A stretch of 64,000 nt of DNA, taken from positions 59,682,951-59,746,950 of the forward strand of contig OY282608.1 of assembly GCA_958298945.1 (NCBI GenBank), written 5' to 3'. Position 1 is the first letter of the stretch; each line of letters opens with the position of its first letter. A model generated the notes under the pieces. That model saw nothing but the letters and a program-made list of their open reading frames with translations, made no database searches and was not told the DNA's origin. The translations under genes and the position numbers were made by a program. The DNA is from Atherix ibis. Lineage: Eukaryota > Arthropoda > Insecta > Diptera > Athericidae. Below are positions 1 through 14,653 of this stretch, in pieces.

Positions 1-748
1 CAAGAAACCAACAAACCAAGTAACCAACAAACCAACAAACCAACAAGCCAACAAGCCAACAAACCTAAAAACCAACAAACCAGCAAACCAACAAACCAAC
101 AAACCAACAAACCAACAAGCCAACAAACCAACAAACCAACAAGCCAACAAGCCAACAAACCAACAAGCAAACAAACGAACAAACCAACAAGCAAACAAAC
201 CAACAAACTAACAAACCAACAAACCAACAAGCCAATAAACGAAAAAACGAACAAACAAACAAACCAACAAACGAACAAACCAACAAACCAACAAACAAAC
301 AAACCAACAAGCCAACAAGCCAACAAGCCAACAAACCAATGAACCAACAAAACAACAAACCAACAAACCAACAAACCAAGAAACCAACAAACCAACAAAC
401 CAACAAGCCAACAAACCAACAAACCAACAAGCCAACAAGCCAACAAACCAAAAAACCAAAAAACGAACAAACCAACAAACCAGCAAACCAACAAACCAAC
501 AAACCAACAAGCCAACAAACCAACAAACCAACAAACCAACAAACCAACAAACCAACAAACCAACAAACCAACAAACCAACAAACCAACAAACGAACAAGC
601 CAACAAACCAACAAACCAACAAACCAACAAACCAACAAACCAACAAACAAACAAACCAACAAACCAACAAACCAACAAACGAACAAACCAACAAACCAAC
701 AAGCCAACAAAAAAACTAACCAACAAACAAACCAGCAAACCAACAAAC
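1..748. repeat. 748-bp duplicated segment, copy 1
   Basis: The sequence from the window start to base 748 matches 4868-5615 at a constant offset of 4,867 bases with no difference that I could see. This includes rare variants such as CCTAAAAACC at 64, CCAATGAACC near 336 and AAAAAAACTAACC near 709. The copies diverge at base 749. The left end may extend beyond the window. Confidence 0.85.
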
Positions 749-1773
749 AACAAACCAAGAAGCCAACAAACAAACAAACGAACAAACCAACAAACAAACA
801 AACGAACAAACCAACAAGTCAACAAGCCAACAAACCAACAAGCCAACAAACGAACAAACCAACAAACAAACAAACCAACAAATCAACAAACAAACAAACC
901 AAAAACCAACAAACCAACAAACCAACAAGCCAACAAACCAACAAACCAACAAACCAACAAACCAACAACCCAACAAACCAACAAACCAACAAACAAACAA
1001 ACCAACAAACCAACAAGCCTACATACCAACAAACCAACAAGCCAACAAGCCAACAAACCAACAAACCAACAAACCAACAAACCAACAAACCAACAAACCA
1101 ACAAACCAACAAACAAAAAAACCAACAAATCAACAAACCAACAAGCCAACAAACCAACAAACCAACAAACCAAGTAACCGACAAACCAACAAACCAGCAA
1201 ACCAAGAAACCAACAAACCAAGAAACCAACAAGCCAACAAACCAACAAACCAACAAGCCAACAAGCCAAAAAACCTAAAAACCAAAAAACCAACAAACTA
1301 ACAAACCAACAAACCAACAAACTAACAAACCAACAAGCCAACAAACCAACAAACCAACAAGCCAACAAGCCAACAAGCCAACAAACCAACAAGCCAACAA
1401 ACGAACAAACCAACAAGCAAACAAACCAACAAACTAACAAACCAACAAACCAATAAACGAACAAACGAACAAACAAACAAACCAACAAACCAACAAACGA
1501 ACAAACCAACAAACCAACAAACAAACAAACCAACAAGCCAACAAGCCAACAAACCAACAAACCAACAAACCAACAAACCAACAAACCAACAAACCAACAA
1601 ACCAAGAAACCAACAAACCAACAAACCAACAAGCCAACAAACCAACAAACCAACAAGCCAATAAGCCAACAAACCAAAAAACCAACAAACCAACAAACCA
1701 ACAAACCAACAAACCAACAAACCAACAAACCAACAAGCCAACAAACCAACAAACCAACAAGCCAACAAACCAA

Positions 1774-2180
1774 TAAGCCAACAAACGAACAAACCAACAA
1801 GCAAACAAACCAACAAACCAACAAACCAACAAACCAACAAACCAACAAACCAATAAACGAACAAACGAACAAACCAACAAACCAACAAACGAACAAACCA
1901 ACAAACCAACAAACAAACAAACCAACAAGCCAACAAGCCAACAAACCAACAAACCAACAGACCAACAAACCAACAAGACAACAAGCCAACAAACCAACAA
2001 GCCAACAAACGAACAAGCCAACAAACCAACAAACCAACAAACCAACAAACCAACAAGCCAACAAGCCAACAAACCAACAAACAAATAAGCCAACAAGCCA
2101 ACAAACCAACAAGCCAACAAAGTAATAAACCAACAAACCAACAACCCAACAAACCAACAAACCAAGAAGCCAACAAACCA
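1774..2180. repeat. Module III, partial early copy
   Basis: The landmarks AATAAGCCAAC (T at 1774) and CAAGACAACAAGCC (G at 1977) are 203 bases apart, against 211 in the three later copies, a difference of one unit. The later GACGCC landmark is replaced by GAAGCC near 2,165. Confidence 0.6.
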
Positions 2181-3379
2181 ACAAACGAACAAACCAACAA
2201 ACCAAAAAACGAACAAACCAACAAGCCAACAAGCCAACAAACCAACAAGCCAACAAACGAACAAACCAACAAACAAACAAACCAACAAACCAACAAACCA
2301 ACAAACAAATAAACCAACAAACCAACAAACCAACGAACCAACAAGCCAACAATCCAACAAACGAACAAACCAACAAACCAACAAACGAACAAACCAAGAA
2401 ACCAACAAGCCAACAAACCAACAAGCCAACAAACAAACAAACGAACAAACCAACAAACAAACAAACCAACAAACTAACAAGCCAACAAGCCAACAAACCA
2501 ACAAGCCAACAAACGAACAAAAGAACAAACCAACAAACCAACAAACCAACAAACCAACAAACCAACAAACCAACAAACCAACAAACCAACAAACCAACAA
2601 ACCAACAAACCAACAAACCAACAAACCAACAAACCAACAAACGAACAAGCCAACAAACCAACAAACCAACAAACCAACAAACCAACAAACCAACAAACAA
2701 ACAAACCAACAAACCAACAAACCAACAAACCAACAAACCAACAAACGAACAAACCAACAAACCAACAAGCCAACAAAAAAACTAACCAACAAACAAACCA
2801 GCAAACCAACAAACCAACAAACAAACAAACCAACAAACCAACAAACCAACAAACCAACAAACCAACAAACCAACAAACGAACAAACGAACAAACCAACAA
2901 ACAAACAAACCAACAAACCAACAAGCCAGCAAGCCAACAAACCAACAAGCCAACAACCCAACAAACCAACAAACCAACAAACCAACAAACCAGCAAGCTA
3001 ACAAACCAACAAACCAACAAGCCAACAAACTAACAAACCAACAAGTCAACAACCCAACAAGCCAACAAACCAACAAACCAACAAACCAATTAACCAACAA
3101 ACCAACAAACCAACAAACCAAGAATCCAACAAACCAACAAACAAACAAACCAACAAACCAACAAGCCAACAAACTAACAAACCAACAAGTCAACAACCCA
3201 ACAAGCAACAAACTAACAAACCAACAAACCAACAAACCAACAAACTAACAAAAAAACAAGTCAACAACCCAACAAGCAAACAAACCAACAAACCAACAAA
3301 CCAACAAACCAACAAACCAACAAACCAACAAAGCAACAAACAAACAAACCAACAAACCAACAAACCAACAAACCAAAAA

Positions 3380-4630
3380 GCAAACCAACCAAAAAACCAA
3401 CAAATCAACAAACCAACAAGCCAACAAACCAACAAACCAAGTAACCAACAAACTAATAAACCAACAAACCAAGAAACCAACAAACCAACAAACCAACAAG
3501 CCAACAAACCAACAAGCCAAGAAACGAACAAACGAACAAACGAACAAACGAACAAACCAACAAACCAACAAACGAACAAACCAACAAACCAACAAACCAA
3601 AAAACCAACACACCAACAAACCAAGAAACCAACAATCGAACAAGCCAACAAACCAACAAACCAACAAACCAACAAACCAACAGACGAACAAACGAACAAA
3701 CCAACAAACCAACAAACCAAGAAACCAACAAACCAACAAACAAACAAGCCAACAAGCCAACAAACCGACAAGCCAACAAAGAAATAAACCACCAAACCAA
3801 CAAATAACCAAACAAATAAACCAACAAACCAACAAGCCAACAAACCACTAAGCCAACAAACCAACAAACCAACAAACCAACAAACCAACAAACCAACAAA
3901 CCAACAAGCCAACAAACCAACAAACCAACAAACTCACAAACGAACAAACCAGCAAGCCAACAATCCAACAAACCAACAAGCCAACAAACGAACAAACCAA
4001 CAAACAAATAAACTAACAAACCAACAAACCAACAAACAAATAAATCAATAAACCAACAAACCAACAAACCAACAAACCAACAAACCAACAAACCAACAAA
4101 CCAACAAACCAACAAACCAACAAACCAACAAACCAACAAACGAACAAGCCAACAAGCCAACAAACCAACAAACCAACAAACCAACAAACCAACAAACCAA
4201 CAAACGAACAAACGAACAAACGAACAAACAAACAAACCAACAAACCAACAAACCAACAAACCAAGAAACCAACAAACCAACAAACAAACAAGCCAACAAG
4301 CCAACAAACCAACAAGCCAACAAAGAAAAAAACCAACAAGCCCACAAACCGACAAGCCAACAAACCAACTAACCAACAAACCAACAAACTAAAAAACCAA
4401 CAAGCCAACAAACCAACAAACGAACAAACCAACAAACCAACAAACGAACAAACCAACAAGCAAACAAGCCAACAAACCAACAAGCCAACAAACGAACAAA
4501 CCAACAAACAAACAAACCAACAAACCAACAAACCACCAAACAAATAAATCAACAAACCAACAAACCAACAAACCAACAAACCAACAAACCAACAAACCAA
4601 CAAACCAACAAACCAACAAACAAACAAACC
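3380..4630. repeat. Module I, copy 1
   Basis: The module is bounded by GCAAACCAACC at 3380 and CCAAAAACC at 4629. Internal landmarks are GTAACC at 3441, GAAATAAACC at 3781, CTCACAAACG at 3933 and GCCCAC at 4340. Landmark-to-landmark distances are 61, 340, 153, 406 and 289 bases. Confidence 0.8.
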
Positions 4631-4867
4631 AAAAACCAACAAACCAACAAACCAACAAGCCTACAAACCAACAAACCGACAAGCCAACAAGCCAACAAAA
4701 CAACAAACAACAAACCAAAAAACCAACAAACCAACAAACCAACAAACCAACAAACCAACAAACCAACAATCCAACAAACCAACAAACCAATAAACCAACA
4801 AACCAACAAACCAACAAACCAAAAAACAAAAAAACCAACAACTCAATAAACCAACAAGCCAACAAAC

Positions 4868-5615
4868 CAAGAAACCAACAAACCAAGTAACCAACAAACC
4901 AACAAACCAACAAGCCAACAAGCCAACAAACCTAAAAACCAACAAACCAGCAAACCAACAAACCAACAAACCAACAAACCAACAAGCCAACAAACCAACA
5001 AACCAACAAGCCAACAAGCCAACAAACCAACAAGCAAACAAACGAACAAACCAACAAGCAAACAAACCAACAAACTAACAAACCAACAAACCAACAAGCC
5101 AATAAACGAAAAAACGAACAAACAAACAAACCAACAAACGAACAAACCAACAAACCAACAAACAAACAAACCAACAAGCCAACAAGCCAACAAGCCAACA
5201 AACCAATGAACCAACAAAACAACAAACCAACAAACCAACAAACCAAGAAACCAACAAACCAACAAACCAACAAGCCAACAAACCAACAAACCAACAAGCC
5301 AACAAGCCAACAAACCAAAAAACCAAAAAACGAACAAACCAACAAACCAGCAAACCAACAAACCAACAAACCAACAAGCCAACAAACCAACAAACCAACA
5401 AACCAACAAACCAACAAACCAACAAACCAACAAACCAACAAACCAACAAACCAACAAACGAACAAGCCAACAAACCAACAAACCAACAAACCAACAAACC
5501 AACAAACCAACAAACAAACAAACCAACAAACCAACAAACCAACAAACGAACAAACCAACAAACCAACAAGCCAACAAAAAAACTAACCAACAAACAAACC
5601 AGCAAACCAACAAAC
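4868..5615. repeat. 748-bp duplicated segment, copy 2
   Basis: This is the second copy of the segment at 1-748, apparently identical. Such identity in a variant-rich region implies a recent duplication, or gene-conversion-like homogenisation, over about 4.9 kb. Confidence 0.85.
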
Positions 5616-6236
5616 CAACAAACAAACAAACCAACAAACCAACAAACCAACAAACCAACAAACCAACAAACCAACAAACGAACAAACGAACAAACCAACA
5701 AACAAACAAACCAACAAACCAACAAGCCAGCAAGCCAACAAACCAACAAGCCAACAAACGAACAAACCAATAAACCAACAAACCAACAAACCAACAAACC
5801 AACAAACCAACAACCCAACAACCCAACAAACCAACAAACCAACAAACCAGCAAGCTAACAAACCAACAAACCAACAAGCCAACAAACTAACAAACCAACA
5901 AGTCAACAACCCAACAAGCCAACAAACCAACAAACCAACAAACCAACAAACCAACAAACCAACAAACCAACAAACCAACAAACCAAGAAACCAACAAACC
6001 AACAAACAAACAAACCAACAAACCAACAAGCCAACAAACTAACAAACCAACAAGTCAACAACCCAACAAGCAACAAACTAACAAACCAACAAACCAACAA
6101 ACCAACAAACTAACAAACCAACAAGTCAACAACCCAACAAGCAAACAAACCAACAAACCAAGAAACCAACAAACCAACAAACCAACAAAGCAACAAACAA
6201 ACAAACCAGCAAACCAACAAACCAACAAACCAAAAA

Positions 6237-7495
6237 GCAAACCAACCAAAAAACCAACAAATCAACAAACCAACAAGCCAACAAACCAACAAACCAAGTA
6301 ACCAACAAACTAATAAACCAACAAACCAAGAAACCAACAAACCAACAAACCAACAAGCCAACAAACCAACAAGCCAAGAAACGAACAAACGAACAAACGA
6401 ACAAACGAACAAACCAACAAACCAACAAACGAACAAACCGACAAACCAACAAACCAACAAACCAACAAACCAAAAAACCAACACACCAACAAACCAAGAA
6501 ACCAACAATCGAACAAGCCAACAAACCAACAAACCAGCAAACCAACAAACCAACAGACGAACAAACGAACAAACCAACAAACCAACAAACCAAGAAACCA
6601 ACAAACCAACAAACAAACAAGCCAACAAGCCAACAAACCGACAAGCCAACAAAGAAATAAACCACCAAACCAACAAATAACCAAACAAATAAACCAACAA
6701 ACCAACAAGCCAACAAACCACCAAGCCAACAAACCAACAAACCAACAAACCAACAAACCAACAAACCAACAAGCCAACAAACCAACAAACGAACAAACCA
6801 ACAAACTCACAAACGAACAAACCAGCAAGCCAACAATCCAACAAACCAACAAGCCAACAAACGAACAAACCAACAAACAAATAAACTAACAAACCAACAA
6901 ACCAACAAACAAATAAATCAATAAACCAACAAACCAACAAACCAACAAACCAACAAACCAACAAACCAACAAACCAACAAACCAACAAACGAACAAGCCA
7001 ACAAGCCAACAAACCAACAAACCAACAAACCAACAAACCAACAAACCAACAAACGAACAAACGAACAAACAAACAAACCAACAAACCAACAAACCAACAA
7101 ACCAAGAAACCAACAAACCAACAAACAAACAAGCCAACAAGCCAACAAACCAACAAGCCAACAAAGAAATAAACCAACAAGCCCACAAACCGACAAGCCA
7201 ACAAACCAACTAACCAACAAACCAACAAACTAAAAAACCAACAAGCCAACAAACTAACAAACCAACAAACGAACAAACCAACAAACCAACAAACGAACAA
7301 ACCAACAAGCAAACAAGCCAACAAACCAACAAGCCAACAAACGAACAAACAAACAAACAAACAAACCAACAAACCAACAAACCACCAAACAAATAAATCA
7401 ACAAACCAACAAACCAACAAACCAACAAACCAACAAACCAACAAACCAACAAACCAACAAACCAACAAACCAACAAACCAACAAACAAACAAACC
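6237..7495. repeat. Module I, copy 2
   Basis: The same landmarks occur in the same order as at 3380-4630. Distances are 61, 356, 153, 374 and 313 bases, so each difference from copy 1 is 0 or a multiple of 8. The shared rare string AATAACCAAACAAATAAACC near 6,676 supports common origin. Confidence 0.8.
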
Positions 7496-8150
7496 AAAAA
7501 CCAACAAACCAACAAACCAACAAGCCTACAAACCAACAAACCAACAAACCAACAAACCAACAAACCAACAAACCAACAAACCAACAATCCAACAAACCAA
7601 CAAACCAATAAACCAACAAACCAACAAACCAACAAACCAACAAACAAAAAAACCAACAACTCAACAAACCAACAAGCCAACAAACCAAGAAACCAACAAA
7701 CCAAGTAACCAACAAACCAACAAACCAACAAACCAACAAACCAACAAACCAAAAAACCAACAAACCAACAAACCAACAAACCAACAAGCCAACAAACCAA
7801 CAAACCAACAAACCAACAAGCCAACAAGCCAACAAACCTAAAAACCAACAAACCAGCAAACCAACAAACCAACAAACCAACAAACCAACAAGCCAACAAA
7901 CTAACAAACCAACAAGCCAACAAGCCAACAAACCAACAAGCCAACAAACGAACAAACCAACAAGCAAACAAACCAACAAACCAACAAACCAATAAACGAA
8001 CAAACGAACAAACAAACAAACCAACAAACCAACAAACCAACAAACCAACAAACCAACAAACCAACAAGCCAACAAACCAACAAACCAACAAGCCAACAAA
8101 CCAATAAACTAACAAACCAACAAACCAACAAACCAACAAACCAACAAACC

Positions 8151-8401
8151 AATAAGCTAACAAACCAAAAAACCAACAAACCAACAAACCAACAAACCAA
8201 CAAACGAACAAACCAAGAAACCAACAAACCAACAAAGCAACAAACCAACAAACAAACAAACCAAATAACCAACCAACCAACAAACCAACAAGCCAACAAA
8301 CCAACAAACCAACTAACCAACAAACCAATAAACCAACAAACCAAGAAACCAAGAAACCAACAAACCAACAAGCCAACAAACCAACAAACCAATAAGCCTA
8401 C
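8151..8401. repeat. Module IV, copy 1
   Basis: The module runs from AATAAGCTAAC to AATAAGCCTAC. The two T landmarks (8153, 8393) are 240 bases apart. In other copies the interior carries CCAAAAAACCAACCAACC; here it is CCAAATAACCAACCAACC. Confidence 0.75.
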
Positions 8402-10863
8402 AAACCAACAAACCAACAAACCAACAAACCAACAAACCAACAAGCCAACAAGCCAACAAACCAACAAACCAACAAACCAACAAACCAACAAACCAACAAA
8501 CCAACAAAACAACAAACAAACAAACAAACAAACCAACAAACCAACAAACCAACAAACAAAAAAACCAACAAACCAACAAACGAACAAGCCAACAAACCAC
8601 CAAACCAACAAACCAACAAACAAACAAACCAATAAACCAACAAACCAACAAACCAACAAACCAACAAAACCAACAAGCGAACAAACCAACAAGCCAACAA
8701 ACAAACAAACCAACAAACAAACCAACAAACCAACAAACCAACAAACTAACAAACTAACAAATGAACAAACGAACAAACCAACAAACAAAGAAACCAACAA
8801 ACCAAGAAGCCAACAAGCCAACAAACCAACAAGCCAACAAACGAACAAACCAACAAACCAACAAAACAACAAACCAACAAACCAACAAACCAACAAACCA
8901 ACAAACCAACAAACCAACAAACCAACAAACCAACAAACCAACAAACCAACAAACCAACAAACCAACAAACCAACAAACCAACAAACCAACAAACCAACAA
9001 GCTAACAAACCAAAAAACCAACAAACCAACAAACCAACAAACGAACAAGCCAACAAACCAGCAAACCAACAAACCAACAAACCAACAAACAAACAAACCA
9101 ACAAACCAACAAGCCAACAAACTTACAAACCAACAAGTCAACAACCCAACAAGCCAACAAAACAACAAACCAACAAACCAACAAACCAACAAACCAACAA
9201 ACCAACAAACCAACAAGCCAACAAACCAACAAGCCAACAAACGAACAAACGAACAAACGAACAAACGAACAAACCAACAAACCAACAAACGAACAAGCCA
9301 ACAAACCAACAAACCAGCAGACGAACAAACAAACAAACCAATAAACCAACAAACAAAGAAACTAACAAACCAACAAACCAACAAACCAACAAGCCAACAA
9401 ACCGACACGCCAACAAACGAACAAACGAACAAACGAACAAACGAACAAACCAACAAACCAACAAACGAACAAGCCAACAAACCAACAAACCAGCAGACGA
9501 ACAAACAAACAAACCAATAAACCAACAAACAAAGAAACCAACAAACCAACAAACCAACAAGCCAACAAGCCAACAAACCAACAAACCAAGTAACCAACAA
9601 ACCAATAAACCAACAAACCAACAATCCAACAAACCAACAAACCAACAAACCAACAAACCAACAAACCAACAAACCAACAAACGAACAAGCCAACAAACCA
9701 ACAAACCAGCAGACGAACAAACAAACAAACCAATAAACCAACAAACAAAGAAACCAACAAAGCAACAAACCAACAAGCCAACAAGCCAACAAACCAACAA
9801 ACCAACAAACAAACAAGCCAACAAAGAAATAAACCAACAAACCAACAAACCAACAAGCCAACAAACCAACAAACGAACAAACCAAAAAACCAACAAACGA
9901 ACAAACCAACAAGCCAACAAGCCAACAAACCAACAAGCCAACAAACGAACAAACCAACAAACAAACAAACCAACAAACCAACAAACCAACAAACAAATAA
10001 ACCAACAAACCAGGAAACTAACAAACCAACAAGCAAACAAACCAGCAAACGAACAAACCAACAAACCAACAAACCAACAAACGAACAAACCAACAAGCCA
10101 ACAAACCAACAAACCAACAAGCCAACAAACGAACAAACCAACAAACCAACAAACCAACAAATCAACAAATCAACAAACCAACAAACCAACAAACCAACAA
10201 ACCAACAAACCAACAAACCAACAAACCAACAAACGAACAAACGAACAAACCAACAAACAAACAAACCAACAAACCAATAAGCGCACAAGCCAACAAACCA
10301 ACAAGCCAACAAGCGAACAAACCAACAAACCAACAAACCAACAAACCAACAAACCAACAAACCAACAAACCAACAAACCAACAAACCAACAAACCAACAA
10401 ACGAACAAGCCAACAAACCAACAAACCAACAAACAAACAAACCAACAAACCAACAAACCAACAAACCAACAAACCAACAAACCAACAAACGAACAAACCA
10501 ACAAACCAACAAACCAACAAACAAACCAACAAACAAACAAACCAACAAACCAACAAGCCAACAAGCCAACAAACCAACAATCCAACAAACGAACAAATCA
10601 ACAAACCAACAAACCAACAAACCAACAAACCAACAAACCAACAAACCAACAAACCAACAAACCAACAAACCAACAAACCAACAAACCAACAAACCAACAA
10701 ACCAACAAACCAACAAACCAACAAACCAACAAACGAACAAGCCAACAAATCAACAAACCAACAAACCAACAACCCAACAAACCAACAAACCAACAAACCA
10801 ACAAACCAACAAGCCAACAAACCAACAAACCAACAAACTAACAAACCAACAAACCAACAAACC

Positions 10864-11122
10864 AATAAGCTAACAAACCAAAAAACCAACAAACCAAAAA
10901 ACCAACAAACCAACAAACCAACAAACGAACAATCCAACAAACCAACAAACCAACAAAGCAACAAACCAACAAACAAACAAACCAAAAAACCAACCAACCA
11001 ACAAACCAACAAGCCAACAAACCAACAAACCAAGTAACCAACAAACCAATAAAACAACAAATCAAGAAACCAACAAACCAACAAACCAACAAGCCAACAA
11101 ACCAACAAACCAATAAGCCTAC
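10864..11122. repeat. Module IV, copy 2
   Basis: Landmarks fall at 10866 and 11114, 248 bases apart. With copy 3 it forms a tandem pair: offset 971 at these landmarks and 963 at the GCCTC variant that follows (11421 and 12384). Confidence 0.8.
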
Positions 11123-11834
11123 AAACCAACAAACCAATAAACCAACAAACTAACAAGCCAACAAGCCAACAAACCAACAAACCAACAAACCAACAAACCA
11201 ACAAACCAACAAACCAACAAAACAACAAACAAACAAACTAACAAACCAACAAACCAACAAACCAACAAACAAAAAAACCAACAAACCAACAAACGAACAA
11301 GCCAACAAACCACCAAACTAACAAACCAACAAACAAACAAACCAACAAACCAACAAACCAACAAACCAACAAACCAACAAACCAACAAACCAACAAACCA
11401 ACAAACGAACAAACCAACAAGCCTCAAACAAACAAACCAACAAACAAACCAACAAACCAACAAACCAACAAACCAACAAACTAACAAACCAACAAACCAA
11501 CAAACCAACAAACTAACAAACTAACAAACGAACAAACGAACAAACCAACAAACAAAGAAACCAACAAACCAAGAAGCCTACAAGCCAACAAACCAACAAG
11601 CCAACAAACGAACAGACCAACAAACCAACAAACCAACAAACCAACAAACCAACAAACCAACAAACCAACAAACCAACAAACCAACAAACGAACAAGCCAA
11701 CAAACCAACAAACCAAGAAACCAACAACCCAACAAACCAACAAACCAACAAACCAACAAACCAACAAACCAACAAGCCAACAAACCAACAAACCAACAAA
11801 CTAACAAACCAACAAACCAACAAACCAACAAACC

Positions 11835-12093
11835 AATAAGCTAACAAACCAAAAAACCAACAAACCAAAAAACCAACAAACCAACAAACCAACAAACGAA
11901 CAATCCAACAAACCAACAAACCAACAAAGCAACAAACCAACAAACAAACAAACCAAAAAACCAACCAACCAACAAACCAACAAGCCAACAAACCAACAAA
12001 CCAAGTAACCAACAAACCAATAAACCAACAAACCAAGAAACCAACAAACCAACAAACCAACAAGCCAACAAACCAACAAACCAATAAGCCTAC
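11835..12093. repeat. Module IV, copy 3
   Basis: Landmarks fall at 11837 and 12085, 248 bases apart. This is the right member of the tandem pair with 10864-11122. Confidence 0.8.
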
Positions 12094-13037
12094 AAACCAA
12101 CAAACCAATAAACCAACAAACTAACAAGCCAACAAGCCAACAAACCAACAAACCAACAAACCAACAAACCAACAAACCAACAAACCAACAAACCAACAAA
12201 CCAACAAAACAACAAACAAACAAACTAACAAACCAACAAACCAACAAACCAACAAACAAAAAAACCAACAAACCAACAAACGAACAAGCCAACAAACCAC
12301 CAAACTAACAAACCAACAAACAAACAAACCAACAAACCAACAAACCAACAAACCAACAAACCAACAAACCAACAAACCAACAAGCCTCAAACAAACAAAC
12401 CAACAAACAAACCAACAAACCAACAAACCAACAAACCAACAAACTAACAAACCAACAAACCAACAAACCAACAAACTAACAAACTAACAAACAAACAAAC
12501 GAACAAACCAACAAACAAAGAAACCAACAAACCAAGAAGCCTACAAGCCAACAAACCAACAAGCCAACAAACGAACAGACCAACAAACGAACAAACCAAC
12601 AAACCAACAAACCAACAAACCAACAAACCAACAAACCAACAAACCAACAAACCAACAAACCAACAAACCAACAAACCAACAAACCAACAAACCAACAAAC
12701 CAACAAACCAACAAACCAACAAACCAACAAACCAACAAACCAACCAACCAACAAACCAACAAACCAACAAACCAACAAGCTAACAAACCAAAAAACCAAC
12801 AAACCAACAAACCAACAAACCAACAAACCAACATACGAACAAGCCAACAAACCAACAAACCAACAAACCAACAAACCAACAAACCAACAAACTAACAAAC
12901 AAACAAACCAACAAACCAACAAGCCAACAAACTTACAAACCAACAAGTCAACAACCCAACAAGCCAACAAAACAACAAACCAACAAACCAACAAACCAAC
13001 AAACCAACAAACCAACAAACCAACAAACCAACAAACC

Positions 13038-13048
13038 AAAAAAAAAAA
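13038..13048. repeat. Poly-A locus, 11 A
   Basis: Eleven consecutive A precede CAAATCAAC. The same locus recurs at 31395, 32903 and 38772 with other lengths, always upstream of module V. Confidence 0.85.
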
Positions 13049-13307
13049 CAAATCAACAAACCAACAAGCCAACAAACCAACAAACCAAGTAACCAACAAA
13101 CCAATAAACCAACAAACCAAGAAACCAACAAACGAACAAACCAACAAGCCAACAAACCAACAAACCAACAAGCCAACAAACGAACAAACCAACAAACCAA
13201 CAAACCAACATATCAACAAACCAACAAACCAACAAACCAACAAACCAACAAACCAACAAACCAACAAACGAACAAACCAACCAACAAACAAACCAACAAA
13301 CCAACAA

Positions 13308-13553
13308 GCGCACAAGCCAACAAACCAACAAGCCAACAAGCGAACAAACCAACAAACCAACAAACCAACAAACCAACAAACCAACAAACCAACAAACCAA
13401 CAAACCAACAAACGAACAAGCCAACAAACCAACAAACCAACAAACAAACAAACCAACAAACCAACAAACCAACAAACCAACAAACCAACAAACCAACAAA
13501 CCAACAAACCAACAAACGAACAAACCAACAAACCAACAAACCAACAAGCACAC
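13308..13553. repeat. Module V, copy 1
   Basis: The module runs from GCGCACAAGCC to AAGCACACAAAC. The GCGCAC and GCACAC starts (13308, 13548) are 240 bases, or 30 units, apart. It lies 259 bases after a poly-A locus. Confidence 0.8.
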
Positions 13554-14653
13554 AAACAAACAAACCAACAAACAAACCAACAAACCAACAAACCAACAAA
13601 CCAACAAACCAACAAACCAACAAACCAACAAACCAACAAACCAACAAACCAACAAACCAACAAACGAACAAACCAACAAACAAACAAACCAACAAACCAA
13701 CAAGCCAACAAGCCAACAAACCAACAAGCCAACAAACGAACAAATCAACAAACCAACAAACCAACAAACCAACAAACGAACAAACGAACAAACCAACAAA
13801 CAAACAAACCAACAAACCAACAAGCCAACAAGCCAACAAACCAACAATCCAACAAACGAGCAAATCAACAAACCAACAAACCAACAAACCAACAAACCAA
13901 CAAACCAACAAACCAACAAACCAACAAACCAACAAACCAACAAACCAACAAACCAACAAACCAACAAACCAACAAACCAACAAACCAACAAACCAACAAA
14001 CCAACAAACCAACAAACCACAAACCAACAAACCAACAAACGAACAAGCCAACAAACCAACAAACCAACAAACCAACAAACCAACAAACCAACAAACAAAC
14101 AAACCAACAAACCAACAAACCAACAAACCAATAAACCAACAAACGAACAAGCCAACAAACCAACAAACCAACAAACCAACAAACCAACAAACCAACAAAC
14201 AAACAAACCAACAAACCAACAAACCAACAAACCAACAAACCAACAAACGAACAAACCAACAAACCAACAAGCCAACAAACAAACAAACCAACAAACAAAC
14301 CAACAAACCAACAAACTAACAAACCAACAAACCAACAAATTAACAAACCAACAAACCAACAAACCAACAAAGCAACAAACCAACAAACCAGCAAACGAAC
14401 AAATCAAGAAACAAACAAACCAATAAACCAACAAGCCAACAAGCCAACAAACCAACAAGCCAACAAACGAACAAACCAACAAACCAACAAACCAACAAAC
14501 CAACAAACCAACAAACCAACAAACCAACAAACCAACAAACCAACAAACCAACAAACCAACAAACCAACAAACCAACAAACCAACAAACCAACAAACCAAC
14601 AAACCAACAAACCAAGAAACCAACAAACCAACAAACCAACAAACCAGCAAGCT

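Larger units (their letters stand above)
1..8150. repeat. Region A of the satellite
   Basis: This region is defined by variant combinations such as AAAAAGCAAACCAACC (near 3,376 and 6,233) and ACTCACAAACG (near 3,931 and 6,804). These recur in region A' but I did not see them in region B. It contains two copies of module I and two identical copies of a 748-bp segment. Region limits are approximate, set by the outermost markers. Confidence 0.7.
8150..14650. repeat. Region B of the satellite
   Basis: This region carries markers absent from region A: AATAAGCCTAC, GCGCACAAGCC, AAGCACACAAAC and CAACAAGCCTCAAAC. Modules IV and V recur here, including a tandem pair of module IV at a spacing of 963-971 bp. 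The same markers return in region B' from about 27,800. The part from about 13,560 to 14,650 is closer to canonical with few markers. Confidence 0.7.

Noticed and set aside
3781..3820. Short AT-richer stretch (AATAACCAAACAAATAAACC) as a promoter or origin
   Set aside because: It recurs in the three module I copies as ordinary unit variants, is still in satellite context and shows no paired promoter elements.
8761..11037. Plus-strand open frame of about 758 codons (KPTNQQTN periodicity) as a low-complexity secreted or ice-binding-like protein
   Set aside because: It is the same satellite read on the A/C strand, which also lacks stops. The ATG comes from a single AAACGAAC to AAATGAAC change. 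No signal peptide, promoter or non-repeat sequence is present.
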